A stretch of 64,000 nucleotides of DNA from Vicia villosa (GCF_029867415.1 NW_026705237.1:558001-622000), one strand, 5' to 3'. Positions 47,758-58,689 are shown, numbered from the stretch's first letter. Notes: generated from the letters alone by a model not told the origin. Made by a program: numbers and translations.

Positions 47758-48188
47758 TTAAAGGAGGCCCATGAAGATTTTGAAGAAAACCCTAATTTTT
47801 GATCTGTTATTTGAGGGTTTAAATCAAATTGATCACGGTATAAAAAGATAGGTGTATATACAATGAAAAACCTAATTTTTTTAACAAAAGGAATGGGACT
47901 TATACCATAAGGGATGCCCATGTTTTATTTTATAAAACATGGTTGATTGATTAAAAAACGCGAGGTTTATTGTTTGAAAAACTTTGATCGTTTTATTGAA
48001 AAACAATTTGAATTTTGAAAGAAAGGTCAATTTAATTAAGATAAAGACAAAGTTTATGCTTAATTAAGACCTAACTGATTAGGGTTTGATCACAAAATAT
48101 TTACAAGTGATTAGGTTTTGAAAATCAAGTGAAAAAAAAAACTATTTTAAAGTATTAAAAAACACTTAAAAACAAGTCATTTTAAACA
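47758..48188 (-). repeat. Block present only in the 5' LTR of element I
   Basis: The partner LTR goes straight from GTACCTA to ATAAAAATGC at about 11484, missing about 430 bp. No insertion ends or duplication are evident, so a deletion in the other LTR is more likely. Confidence 0.75.
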
Positions 48189-48366
48189 TAATAAAAATGC
48201 ATCAAATAAATATTTTTTTTGGGATTTTTTTTTATATTCATAAAATATATATGTTAAATGAGAAGTGTACAAAAAATGAAGTTAAAATGAATTGATTTGA
48301 TTGGTTAATTAATTAAATGAAGTTGTGTAAAAAACCAAAGAAAATAAGTGATAAAAAGAAGGGTTT

Positions 48367-48437
48367 GGTCCCATAGGGACTTGAACTCGTGACCTTGAGG
48401 TCACTACTCAAAACCAAAGCCAACTGAGCCACGCTTG
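48367..48437 (-). other. tRNA-like segment in LTR I
   Basis: Second copy of the 11661-11732 segment, with the same A-box TGGCTCAGTTGG. Confidence 0.5.
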
Positions 48438-49385
48438 TGGCTTGTAATATACACGCGTTGAATTAATTATATTTAAAATCAAGAATTTGAATTTTTCAAA
48501 CCAAATCTGGCGCCAAGAACACAACCCTAACTGATTTTTGAAAATCTTTGAAACTGGATTATTTTGATCAAGTGAAGGGTCTATCTCACTCTGTTTTTCA
48601 CAAGGATCATGATGGTACCCTCATAATTCATTTATTTTCACTCTAAGACAATCAATTTTCGCATGAACATGAAGAACCCTAAAACTGAATTTGATCGTGA
48701 AATGATGTATGTGCAAGTTATGATGCAATTGATTGAGGGTTATTGATCCATGATAGTGCAGAAACAAGATGGAAAAGCAGTTTTTCATTTATGATGCATG
48801 TATGGTGGAGTTTGAAGTTCATAGCATTAACCTTGAAAAATGGCAAAACTGAGAATCGAATTCTGCAAATGAGAGGTTCCAGGTGTTGTTTCTTGATCTG
48901 GACAACTTCAATGGACCTTATGGAACATGTTTGGATGCTTGGAACAATCTGAATTCAACTGAGCAAAGCCATGGAACCCGATCTGCAGAGCCTTGGAGTA
49001 TGAATCGAATTTGATGATTCTGGTGTTACAGGTCATGGATGATGATTGGGATAGTTCATATATGGTATATGGAATGTGTTTGCATGATTAGCTTGGACAA
49101 AAATAAGCTAGAATGAAAATTGGCATGATAAGGCTTATTATGTGCATATATGGAAGTGAGGTAGTGATTTTGAGGTTTAGGTGTTTTTGGGGTGTATGAG
49201 GGGATCAAACACATCCCATATGATGTTTATGAGTTGTTGGAACCACCATCTTGGCCAAAACTTCAATGGTTTAGAGGTTGAGATTTCTACCTCTTTGAAA
49301 ACTATGAAACTTGTAATTCAAGAAAGGAAGAGAAAACCTATGCTTTGTGAGGTTTTGGTGTGATTTTGAATGAGGAAATGACCTC

Positions 49386-49393
49386 TATTTATA
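49386..49393 (-). promoter_or_regulatory. TATA box of element I 5' LTR
   Basis: TATAAATA on the minus strand, identical in context to 12680. The copia insert lies upstream of it, at 50615, and may separate it from upstream LTR enhancers. Confidence 0.6.
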
Positions 49394-50609
49394 GGCCAAG
49401 CTTTCTGAATACAAAGCCTTGCAAGTTGAGATTAGAATGGTGATTTGGCATTTTGGAGATAAAATGGAATCTTTGCATTAAATGCAAAATGGTTAAAATC
49501 TAAACCATGGTTAAAATTTCCTATGCTTCTTATCTCTTTCCAATATGATCTCAAATGATAAATATCTTGCACTCATTGCTTGTTTATGTCATTGCCTGCA
49601 TCATTTGCCAAAAAGTGTTCATAACTTTGTGAAAATGGTTTGAATTTTAAGCTTAAGGACCTCTAATGACAAAATTCAAAACCTTAGCTCCACTCAATAT
49701 TTTTTAATGCTCTTGGACATTTTGGAATGTTCTTGTTATGTACTTAAAATCCCTAGTTGAAAGCTTCTTCAAGAACTTTAAGGAAATGGGTGAAAAAGAT
49801 CCATGAACTTTGGAAAAAATGAAGTTTTTAGTGAATTTTTCAAAAGATACCAACTTTGAAGCTCCATATCTATTAAATGGTTAATCTTATGGAAAAAAAA
49901 TTATATGTGACAAAGTTGTTCATTGGATCAAAATCTACAACTTTCATGTTGGAAGTTTTTTTCAGTTTGTAGGTGAAATTTTGAGATATTCCCTTCCAAA
50001 GTTTGGAAAAAACCATTGAAAACACAAAAATTTCTAAGTATGAAAATGACTTCAAATATCCTATATTGATGATTTAAAACTTCAAAAGTCATGGTTGACC
50101 AAATTTCCAAAAAGTCAATGGTGATCTTGTACAATTGACTTTTTCAGGTGAATCGCGTTTCTGGAGATTTCAGGTGAATCAAGCTATCCTCACCAAATGA
50201 ATGTTGTGAATGGATCATATTGAGGTATTAGAGGACCTTGATCCATGTTTTGAGTTGTGGCACCATGTCCTGATTAAAAAGTCAGTTGTTTAGGTGAATT
50301 AGGTCAAAAACCCTAATTGTGGACCTGATGAAATTGATGACTGTGGATCTTGAATTGAGATACAATTTCCATATTTATATTGACATAGGGATTATTTGAA
50401 GATGATTTAACCCTTTGAGTGATGTCCTGGAGCTTTTTAGGGTTTCCCAAATGTGATCCCTGATTTCAGTCCCTAATAGGTCAAAACCCTAGTCTGATGT
50501 CTTGAAATTTCACTGTTGATCAATCCTTGTGTGGGATATGTCTTGAGCCAATAGATTAGGTCAAAAATGATGCATTTGGGTTCTTGAGGTCAAATCCTGA
50601 GCAAAAGTC

Positions 50610-50614
50610 AGGAG
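50610..50614. repeat. Target-site duplication of the copia element, left
   Basis: AGGAG, also at 59911-59915. The empty site is preserved in the other LTR of element I, near 13906. Confidence 0.95.
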
Positions 50615-51820
50615 TGAAGGATAGAAAAACACTTAGAAAGGGGGGGTTTGAATAAGTGTAGCTTTAAAAACTTGACAGATAAAAATAAATTGCACAGTTA
50701 TTTTTATCCTGGTTCGTTGTTAACTAAACTACTCCAGTCCACCCCCGCAGAGATGATTTACCTCAACTGAGGATTTAATCCACTAATCGCACGGATTACA
50801 ATGGTTTTCCACTTAGTCAGCAACTAAGTCTTCCAGAGTCTTCTGATCACACACTGATCACTCCAGGAACAACTGCTTAGATACCCTCTAAGACTTTCTA
50901 GAGTATTCTGATCCACACGATCACTCTAGTTACAACCTGCTTAGATAACCTCTAAGACTTCCTAGAGTATTCTGATCCACACGATCACTCTAGTTACTTA
51001 CAACTTAATGTAATCAATTCTAAGAGTATTACAATTGCTTCTTAAAAGCTATAATCACAAACTGTGATATTTCTCTTAACGTTTAAGCTTAATCTCACTA
51101 ATATATTACAACAGCAATGTAGTGAGCTTTGATGAAGGTGAAGATTTTGAGCTTTTAGTAGAACAGAGTTTCAGCAAGTTAATATGAGTTGTTTTGTGCA
51201 GAATCGTTAACCTTGCTTCTCATCAGAACTTCATATTTATAGGCGTTGGAGAAGATGACCGTTGAGTGCATTTAATGCTTTGCGTGTTCCGTACAGCATC
51301 ACATTTAATGTTATACGCTTTTGTCAACTACCTCGAGCCTTGTTCACGCTGTGTCTACTGACGTTGCCTATAATAGCTTTTAACGTTCCTTTTGTCAGTC
51401 AGCGTAGCTTGCCACTTGTACTTCCTTCTGATCTGATGTTTGTGAATACAACGTTTGAATATCATCAGAGTCAAACAGCTTGGTGCAAAGCATCTTCTGA
51501 TCTTCTGACCTTGAAGTGCTTCTGAGCGTGATACCATCAGAACTTCAGTGCTTCTGATCTCATGTTCTTCTGATGCTTCCATAGACCCATGTTCTGATTC
51601 TGCTTCGACCATCTTCTGATGTCTTGCCAGACCATGTTCTGATGTTGCATGCTGAACCCTTTGAGACAAAGCTTCTGAGCGCTGAATTATGCATACTCTT
51701 TATATATTTCCTGAAAAGGAAATTGCATTGGATTAGAGTACCATATTATCTTAAGCAAAATTCATATTATTGTTATCATCAAAACTAAGATAATTGATCA
51801 GAACAAATCTTGTTCTAACA
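50615..51820 (-). repeat. 3' LTR of the copia element
   Basis: Sense strand TGTTAGAACAAG (51820) to CTATCCTTCA (50615). Rich in CTTCTGAT-type motifs. A weak 87-104 codon frame appears on each strand in both LTRs, without coding support. Confidence 0.95.
51234..51241 (-). promoter_or_regulatory. TATA box of the copia 3' LTR
   Basis: TATAAATA on the minus strand within CTATAAATATGAAG. Confidence 0.6.
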
Positions 51821-51834
51821 ATCTCCCCCTTTTT
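51821..51834 (-). other. Polypurine tract of the copia element
   Basis: The minus strand reads CAAAAAGGGGGAGAT directly before the 3' LTR. Further AGGGGGAGA motifs occur at about 51940-51985, and a second AAAAAGGGGGAGAAG at about 52915-52930. Confidence 0.85.
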
Positions 51835-52070
51835 GATGATGACAAAAACATATATAAATGATATGAATTTGCGATCAGAAAGAGCATACGGCAAAAGACA
51901 AATTACACAGCTATAGCGTAAGCATATGAATATGTCTCCCCCTGAGATTAACAATCTCCCCCTGAGATAAATAATCTCCCCCTGAAATAAATACTCGAAG
52001 AACTTTAATAAAAGACTTCCCTGATTATTTCGGTAGAGACGATCACATAAGCTTCTGTCTTTAGAGAATT

Positions 52071-52410
52071 CATAGCTTCTGACTTCTGCTTCCATTGGAC
52101 AGCTTCAGAACTAGAATTTCTTTAGATCCCTAGAACACTCACAGCTTCTGATTCCTGCTTCCATCTAGGACAGCTTCAGAACTTGAATTTCTTTGATCTT
52201 CTGAACATTCACAGCTTCTGATTTCTGCTTCCATTTAGGACAGCTTCAGAACTTGAATTTCTTTGATCTTCAGAACATTCACAGCTTCTGATTTCTGCTT
52301 CCATTTAGGACAGCTTCAGAACTTGAGTTTTCTGGATCTTTAGAACATTCACAGCTTCTAATTTCTGCTTCCCTCGGATAGCTTCAGAGCTTTGAATTTC
52401 TACCAACATC
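52071..52410 (-). repeat. 70-bp tandem repeat, about five copies
   Basis: Units begin ACAGCTTCTGATTTCTGCTT at 52141, 52211, 52281 and 52351, with a diverged one at about 52071. They lie in the 3' region between pol and LTR. The flanking 51835-52070 and 52411-53110 hold AT-rich sequence with scattered CAGAGC and TTCTGA motifs and no gene. Confidence 0.9.
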
Positions 52411-53269
52411 ACTTCATGCTAGATTTGTATCAGAACATTGTTGAATGTACCAGAGCATCATCAGAGCATCTCTACATCCTGAAATGTTACAGAACAAAAA
52501 CTAAACGACAAAAGTCAGCATGAACGAGTCAGAACATAAAATGTATATTAGAACACATTATATGTATCAGAGCCATATAGGCTAAAATAATGTATCAGAG
52601 CAAATAGAATTTTGTCAGAGCAAATAGACAAATATGGATCAGATTCTATTATCAGTGCTTCTGATTCATTCTTCTTTCTTGCTTCTGATTTCTGAAGCTT
52701 GATAGCACTCAGCTTGCTTCAGTTTCCATGAGCTTATTCTTTTTACAGAATAACACTTCTTATGGTTTTGCTTCTTGTGTTTGCTTTGAAGATTCTTTTC
52801 ACTTCTTTATACCTGCAAAACACTTAAGCCTTATAGAACTTGCAGTTCTTGTTAGTAAATGTGTGGGAGCTTTACCCAGCAACTGATAGATTAATCAAAT
52901 CATTTATCATTTATCTTCTCCCCCTTTTTGTCATAACATCAAAAAGAATGTTTCAAAAGATTCAGATGAATAAAACGACAAATAAAATCACTGGAATGTA
53001 AAAAACAAAGAAACTTTTCATTGATAATCAAAAGATATTACAAAAGGTTCCTATGTTTAACAAGATGAGAAACATTCCTAGAAAATACATAAAAAGTCAT
53101 TCCAAGAGGAAATGACTACAAAAATTAAAAACAAAACCCTAGCAAGACACATTCTGTGTCAACCCATCAAGAATCCCGGTGGTCTTCTTGTCTTCCAGAC
53201 TAGAACCTCCACTGTAGGAGAGATCCCAGAGACCAAAGAGGAAGAGAGGGACAGTTCACAGACAGAGAG

Positions 53270-53458
53270 CTACTGTTGCAAACGGGGCTTTCTCTTAACA
53301 TAGAAGTTAAGAATATCATTCTTAACCTCTTCCCATAACTCAAGAAAGTCTTCTGTCTTTGGGTGAAAGTTGATAACAACATCAAAGAAGAGGTCTGACT
53401 TGAGAGGTATTAGGAGAGCCATCCCGAGATATGCAGAGATCTGCCGCCTTTGAGTCAT
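53270..53458 (-). CDS. Small ORF in the copia 3' region, possible captured gene piece
   Basis: 62 codons from ATG 53458 (MTQRRQISAYLGMALLIPLK) to TAG 53272-53270. It is a mildly hydrophobic then acidic peptide (DFLELWEEVKNDILNFY) with no domain I recognise. About 170 bases upstream is a TATA-like TTTAAATAC, followed by a long CT-rich stretch like a plant 5' leader. It sits where SIRE elements may carry an env-like gene, but it does not look like one. It may be a fragment of a host gene or a lineage-specific accessory ORF; coding status is unproven. Confidence 0.4.
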   Translation of the reverse strand: MTQRRQISAYLGMALLIPLKSDLFFDVVINFHPKTEDFLELWEEVKNDILNFYVKRKPRLQQ

Positions 53459-53624
53459 AGGTTTGAACTAGGATTTTAAAAAAAAATTTGTTTGAGCAAG
53501 AGAAAAAAAAAAGGAGAGAGAGAGAGAAAAAAAAACTTGATGAGGAATGCAAAGAGATAGAGAAGAAAAACAGAGACAGAGTGTAATAGAGAAAATATAA
53601 GAGGGAAAGAGAAGCGTTTGAAGA

Positions 53625-53633
53625 GTATTTAAA
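53625..53633 (-). promoter_or_regulatory. TATA-like box upstream of the small 3' ORF
   Basis: TTTAAATAC on the minus strand. The CT-rich stretch 53460-53620 that follows resembles a transcribed leader. Confidence 0.35.
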
Positions 53634-53969
53634 AGAAAATAAAATGAAACAAATGATTAATAGCATTTAATGTTACGTGACATGAGGAGAGATAATAAAG
53701 ACAAATGAGGTGACTCGCACAGTTACCTATGGTCGGCGTCCCTTCAACTGCACGCGCGCTTATCCATGAACAGTAACGACAGGTTTACCATCCCGAGATA
53801 AAACGTTACAGCTGTTTTGCTTTAAAAGAGGTTCTGAATCAACTTAGACAATGAAACGTTAGTAATAACCGAATCATAATTTCTAAAAGATTTCAATCAG
53901 AACTTCTGATTTAAAAAGAAATCCACATTCATTTCAGAAGATACTCATACGTAAGAACTTCTCATCTTC

Positions 53970-56900
53970 TCATTCTGGGCATAAATCCATACTGATGTTC
54001 TTCAGAATGAACTTAAACCTATCTTCAGCCAGGGGTTTTGTAAAGATATCAGCCCATTGATGGTCTGTATCAACAAAGTTTAAAGATATAACACCCTTCT
54101 GAACATAGTCCCTTATGAAATGATGTTTAATCTCAATATGTTTAGCTTTTGAATGAAGAATAGGATTCTTAGATAAACATATAGCAGAAGTATTATCACA
54201 GAATATAGGAATGTTACTCTCATATATCTGATAATCTTCTAACTGACTCTTCATCCAGAGCATCTGTGTACTGCAACCAGCAGCAGCGACATATTCTGCT
54301 TCTGTTGTTGATAGAGCAATAGTTGCTTGCTTCTTGCTATACCAGGAGATCAAATGACTTCCAAGAAATTGGCAACTTCCTGAAGTACTCTTTCTTTCAA
54401 TTCTGTCTCCAGCATAGTCAGCATCGCAGAATCCTACTAAGTTGTATTCTTTAGATTTTCTATAAACTAAGCCAACATTAGTAGTACCTTTCAGATACCT
54501 TAGAATTCTCTTAACAGCAGTTAAATGAGATTCTCTAGGATCTGATTGGAATCTAGCACACAAACAAACACTGAACAGAATGTCAGGTCTAGAAGCAGTC
54601 AAATATAGAAGAGATCCAATCATACCTCTGTATAACTTCTGATCTACCTTCTTACTTACCTCATCCTTACCTAGGATGCAAGTTGGATGCATAGGAGTTT
54701 TGGCTTCTTTGCAGTCTAGAAGATTGAACTTCTTCAGAAGTTCCTTCACATACTTGGTTTGGTGAACATACGTTCCTTCTGATGTTTGATTTATTTGTAT
54801 TCCAAGGAAATACTTGAGTTCTCCCATCATGCTCATTTCAGACTCAGCCTGCATAGACTCAGCAAACTCCTTTCCAAGTGTAGCATTAGATGTTCCAAAA
54901 ATAATATCATCTACATATATTTGACAAATTAAAATATCCCTTTTAAAGGTTTTACAAAAGAGAGTAGTGTCCACTTTTCCTCTAGTGAAACCATTATCCA
55001 GAAGGAAAGAACTTAAGCGTTCATACCAAGCTCTGGGAGCTTGTTTCAATCCATACAACGATTTCTTTAGTTTAAAAACATGATTAGGAGACATAGAGTC
55101 TTCAAAACCAGGAGGTTGATGGACATAAACTTCTTCATCTATATAACCATTTAAGAAGGCACTCTTAACATCCATCTGATAGAGAGTGATGTTATGTTGA
55201 GTGGCAAATGAAATTAATAGACGAATAGATTCTAACCTGGCCACTGGTGCAAAGGTTTCTGTATAGTCAATCCCTTCTTGCTGTCTATAACCCTGAGCCA
55301 CCAGTCTGGCTTTGTTCCTTACCACTTCACCTTTCTCACTGAGCTTGTTTCTGAAGACCCATTTTGTACCGATTATATTGAATCCATCTGGTCTAGGAAC
55401 AAGATCCCAAACATCATTCCTTGTAAACTGATTCAGTTCTTCTTGCATAGCAATTATCCAGTCTGGATCTTCTAGAGCATGATCAACAGAAGTTGGCTCG
55501 ATCAAAGATACAAGGCCTAATTGACAGTCTGCATTGTTCTTAAGGAATGCTCTTGTTCTGATTGGATCATCCTTCTTTCCAAGAATGACATCTTCTGAAT
55601 GACCAGAGATGAGTCTGGATGATCTTCTGACAGATGGTTCTTCAGAAATGCTTAGATTCTCCAGAGAAGCTGATACTTGATCTTCAGATTCTTTGCTTCT
55701 GAGAAGCTCTGCTTCTGATGCGTTGCTTCTTGGCTCAACAACTTCTGATATATCAATATCCCAATCTGCAAAATTATCAAACTGCTTTGGTTTTTCAGAA
55801 CCAAGCTTATCATCAAACCTGATATTGATTGATTCTTCCACAATCAATGTTTCAGTATTGTATACTCTGTAGCCTTTTGAGCGTTCAGAATATCCAAGAA
55901 GGAAACATTTTTGTGCTTTGGAATCAAACTTACCAAGATGATCTTTAGTGTTCAGAATAAAGCATACACATCCAAAAGGATGGAAATATGAAATGTTGGG
56001 CTTTTTATTCTTCCACAATTCATAAGGAGTCTTATTTAGAATAGGTCTGATAGAGATTCTATTCTGAATATAGCATGCAGTGTTTATTGCTTCTGCCCAG
56101 AAATGCTTAGCCATATTGGTTTCATTGATCATGGTTCTGGCCATTTCTTGCAGAGTCCTATTCTTTCGTTCTACAACTCCATTTTGCTGTGGAGTTCTAG
56201 GACAAGAGAAATCATGGGCAATACCATTTTCTTTGAAGAATTCTTCAAAGGATCTGTTCTCAAATTCACCACCATGATCACTTCTGACCTTTATGATTTT
56301 ACACTCTTTTTCAGATTGAATCTGAATGCAGAAATCAAAGAACACTGAATGAGACTCATCCTTGTGTTTCAAGAATTTTACCCACGTCCAGCGGCTATAA
56401 TCATCTACGATGACTAATCCATATTTCTTCCCTCTGACAGATGCTGTTTTGACTGGGCCAAACAGATCAATGTGCAAGAGTTCTAATGGCCTTGAGGTAG
56501 AAACAACATTCTTGGACTTGAATGCAGGTTTGGAGAACTTGCCCTTCTGACATGCTTCACACAGAGCATCTGATTTGAATTTCAGATTAGGGAGTCCTCT
56601 GACAAGATCCAGTTTGTTAATCTGAGAAATCTTTCTCAAACTAGCATGACCTAATCTTCTGTGCCAGACCCACTGCTCTTCCGAAACAGACATAAGACAA
56701 GTCACCTTCTGACTCATAAGATCTTGCAGATCTGTCTTATAAATGTTGTTCTTCCTCTTGCCTGTAAATAGGATTGAGCCATCCTTCTGATTTACAGCCT
56801 TGCAAGACTTTTGATTAAAGATTATATCATAACCATTGTCACTCAATTGACTGATAGATAAGAGGTTATGTGTTAATCCTTCTACAAGAAGTACATTAGA

Positions 56901-57104
56901 AATGGAAGGAGAGTTACCAGACTTTATAGTTCCAGAGCCAATTATCTTGCCCTTCTGATCTCCTCCAAACTTGACTTCTCCTCCAGACTTAAGCACCAGG
57001 TCTTGGAACATAGACCTTCTTCCTGTCATGTGTCGTGAGCATCCAGAGTCCAGGTACCACGACATGTTGTGCTTTGTCCTTTTTGCAGCCAAGGATATCT
57101 GCAA
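53970..57104 (-). CDS. copia pol: protease, integrase, RT, RNase H
   Basis: 1044 codons, open, ending TAA or TGA at 53972-53970. Protease WYLDSGCSRHMTG is at residues 16-28. The integrase zinc finger (HRRLGH...CEACQ) is at about 148-187, with the core HIDLFGP, RSDHGGEF and NGVVERKN at about 211-313. RT covers about 555-800 with AFLNGYIDEEVYVHQPPGFE and YVDDIIFG. RNase H covers about 890-1030 with FCDADYAGDRIERKSTSG and STTEAEYVAA. Its frame differs from that of gag; real translation probably enters from the upstream frame near 57065, so the first ATG is not necessarily the start. Confidence 0.93.
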   Translation of the reverse strand: MQISLAAKRTKHNMSWYLDSGCSRHMTGRRSMFQDLVLKSGGEVKFGGDQKGKIIGSGTIKSGNSPSISNVLLVEGLTHNLLSISQLSDNGYDIIFNQKSCKAVNQKDGSILFTGKRKNNIYKTDLQDLMSQKVTCLMSVSEEQWVWHRRLGHASLRKISQINKLDLVRGLPNLKFKSDALCEACQKGKFSKPAFKSKNVVSTSRPLELLHIDLFGPVKTASVRGKKYGLVIVDDYSRWTWVKFLKHKDESHSVFFDFCIQIQSEKECKIIKVRSDHGGEFENRSFEEFFKENGIAHDFSCPRTPQQNGVVERKNRTLQEMARTMINETNMAKHFWAEAINTACYIQNRISIRPILNKTPYELWKNKKPNISYFHPFGCVCFILNTKDHLGKFDSKAQKCFLLGYSERSKGYRVYNTETLIVEESINIRFDDKLGSEKPKQFDNFADWDIDISEVVEPRSNASEAELLRSKESEDQVSASLENLSISEEPSVRRSSRLISGHSEDVILGKKDDPIRTRAFLKNNADCQLGLVSLIEPTSVDHALEDPDWIIAMQEELNQFTRNDVWDLVPRPDGFNIIGTKWVFRNKLSEKGEVVRNKARLVAQGYRQQEGIDYTETFAPVARLESIRLLISFATQHNITLYQMDVKSAFLNGYIDEEVYVHQPPGFEDSMSPNHVFKLKKSLYGLKQAPRAWYERLSSFLLDNGFTRGKVDTTLFCKTFKRDILICQIYVDDIIFGTSNATLGKEFAESMQAESEMSMMGELKYFLGIQINQTSEGTYVHQTKYVKELLKKFNLLDCKEAKTPMHPTCILGKDEVSKKVDQKLYRGMIGSLLYLTASRPDILFSVCLCARFQSDPRESHLTAVKRILRYLKGTTNVGLVYRKSKEYNLVGFCDADYAGDRIERKSTSGSCQFLGSHLISWYSKKQATIALSTTEAEYVAAAGCSTQMLWMKSQLEDYQIYESNIPIFCDNTSAICLSKNPILHSKAKHIEIKHHFIRDYVQKGVISLNFVDTDHQWADIFTKPLAEDRFKFILKNISMDLCPE

Positions 57105-57558
57105 TAGGAATAATCTTATCCTTAGGTACCCACATCTTCTTGGGTCCTTTCTTGTTAGATTTTCTCAAGTTCTGATTGAACTTGGGTTTAACATTGTAAG
57201 CAATAGGAGGAACAGCATGATAATTTTTAATGTGAGTTTCATGATATTTCCTAGGTTGTGTCACATGTTTTTTGGTGTGTGTTATGTGAAAACTTTGAGC
57301 ATGTGAAGTGTGCCTAATATCATGGGAGTGGCCATACTTGAACTGATCATACAATGGCTTGTATGTGAATTTCATTTCATCAACAGGTTCAAGTTTGTAT
57401 GGGGTTTCACCCTCAAAACCAATGCCGACTCTTTTGTTTCCAGACACAGCATATATCATAGAAGCTAGCTGACTTCTGCCAATACTTCTAGATAAGAACT
57501 TCCTGAAACTCAAATCATATTCTTTCAGAATATGGTTTAGACTAGGAGTGGATTTTTC
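56989..57558 (-). CDS. copia gag tail / pol leader region
   Basis: Continues in the gag frame after the stop at 57561-57559. Contains a histidine-rich stretch (HTSHAQSFHITHTKKHVTQP) and KGPKKMWVPKDKIIPIADIL, which precedes the protease in SIRE-type polyproteins. It reaches KDKAQH and then leaves the protease frame; the protease continues in the +1 frame (57104-53970). Without a stop and a one-base shift it would join gag to pol. Confidence 0.7.
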   Translation of the reverse strand, partial: EKSTPSLNHILKEYDLSFRKFLSRSIGRSQLASMIYAVSGNKRVGIGFEGETPYKLEPVDEMKFTYKPLYDQFKYGHSHDIRHTSHAQSFHITHTKKHVTQPRKYHETHIKNYHAVPPIAYNVKPKFNQNLRKSNKKGPKKMWVPKDKIIPIADILGCKKDKAQHVVVPGLWMLTTHDRKKVYVPRPGA

Positions 57559-58617
57559 TTAATCAGAAGGAGATCCAACATTATTGGATAATTTTAAAAG
57601 TTTTTCTTTTAATTCAGAATTTTCCAACTCAAGCTTCTTTGTTTCAAATTCAAATAGCTTTTTCAGCTTTTTGTATTTGAGACTAATCTGAGACTTGAAT
57701 TCCAGAAGTTCTGTTAGACCGGAAACTAACTCATCTCTAGTAAGTTCAGAAAATACCTCTTCAGAATCTGATTCTGATGTAGATTCTGATCCGTCATCTT
57801 CTGTCGCCATCAGCGCACAGTTAGCCTGCTCATCTTCAGAGTCTGATTCTTCAGGATCTTCTTCTCTAGCCTGAAAAGCGTTAGTGCATTTCTTGATATT
57901 GGATTTTAATGCAATAGACTTACCTTTCTTTTGAGGCTCGTTTGCATCCAGTTCAATTTCATGACTCCTCAGGGCACTGATAAGCTCTTCCAGAGAAACT
58001 TCATTCAGATTCTTTGCAATCTTGAATGCAGTCACCATAGGACCCCATCTTCTGGGTAAGCTTCTGATGATCTTCTTTACGTGATCAGCCTTGGTGTATC
58101 CCTTGTCAAGAACTCTCAATCCAGCAGTAAGAGTTTGAAATCTTGAAAACATCTTTTCAATGTCTTCATCATCCTCCATCTTGAAGGCTTCATACTTCTG
58201 GATTAAAGCGAGAGCTTTAGTCTCCTTGACTTGAGCATTTCCTTCATGAGTCATTTTCAAGGACTCATATATGTCATAGGCCGTTTCCCTGTTAGATATC
58301 TTCTCATACTCAGCATGAGAGATAGCATTCAGCAAAACAGTTCTGCATTTATGATGATTCCTGAAAAGCTTCTTCTGATCATCGTTCATTTCTTGCCTTG
58401 TCAGCTTTACGCCACTGGCATTTACCGGATGTTTGTAACCATCCATCAGAAGATCCCATAGATCACCATCTAGACCAAGAAAGTAACTTTCCAGTTTATC
58501 TTTCCAGTATTCAAAGTTTTCACCATCAAATACCGGCGGTCTAGTATAACCATTGTTACCGTTGTGTTGCTCAGCAGAGCCAGATGTAGATATAGACTTT
58601 GCAGCTTCATCAGCCAT
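57559..58617 (-). CDS. copia gag, without a zinc knuckle
   Basis: 352 codons from ATG 58617 (MADEAAKSISTSGSAEQHNG) to TAA 57561-57559. The N-terminal half matches the UBN2/copia gag capsid fold (YWKDKLESYFLGLDGDLWDL; YDIYESLKMTHEGNAQVKE; MFSRFQTLTAGLRVLDKGYT). The C-terminal half is an acidic, then lysine/glutamate-rich coiled coil. The CCHC finger expected between the acidic patch SDSEDE and CALMATEDD is absent, with the frame kept. This protein would form the particle. The stop may be a lesion or a translation control point. Confidence 0.88.
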   Translation of the reverse strand: MADEAAKSISTSGSAEQHNGNNGYTRPPVFDGENFEYWKDKLESYFLGLDGDLWDLLMDGYKHPVNASGVKLTRQEMNDDQKKLFRNHHKCRTVLLNAISHAEYEKISNRETAYDIYESLKMTHEGNAQVKETKALALIQKYEAFKMEDDEDIEKMFSRFQTLTAGLRVLDKGYTKADHVKKIIRSLPRRWGPMVTAFKIAKNLNEVSLEELISALRSHEIELDANEPQKKGKSIALKSNIKKCTNAFQAREEDPEESDSEDEQANCALMATEDDGSESTSESDSEEVFSELTRDELVSGLTELLEFKSQISLKYKKLKKLFEFETKKLELENSELKEKLLKLSNNVGSPSD

Positions 58618-58689
58618 CTTTTACTGAAGCGTTTTTCTCTTCCTGAATCTTTTCTAAACACGGTTAAGTGCTTGCACCTTAGAACCGGC

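Noticed and set aside
51355..51669. 104-codon frame repeated at 59445-59759
   Set aside because: LTR sequence of the copia element; open on both strands; no recognisable domain.
53382..53666. Hydrophobic 94-codon frame rich in Ser, Phe and Leu
   Set aside because: It is a translation of the CT-rich leader and overlaps the more plausible small ORF; low complexity only.
51821..53969. env-like gene expected in some SIRE elements
   Set aside because: No long frame, signal peptide or transmembrane pattern between pol and the 3' LTR.
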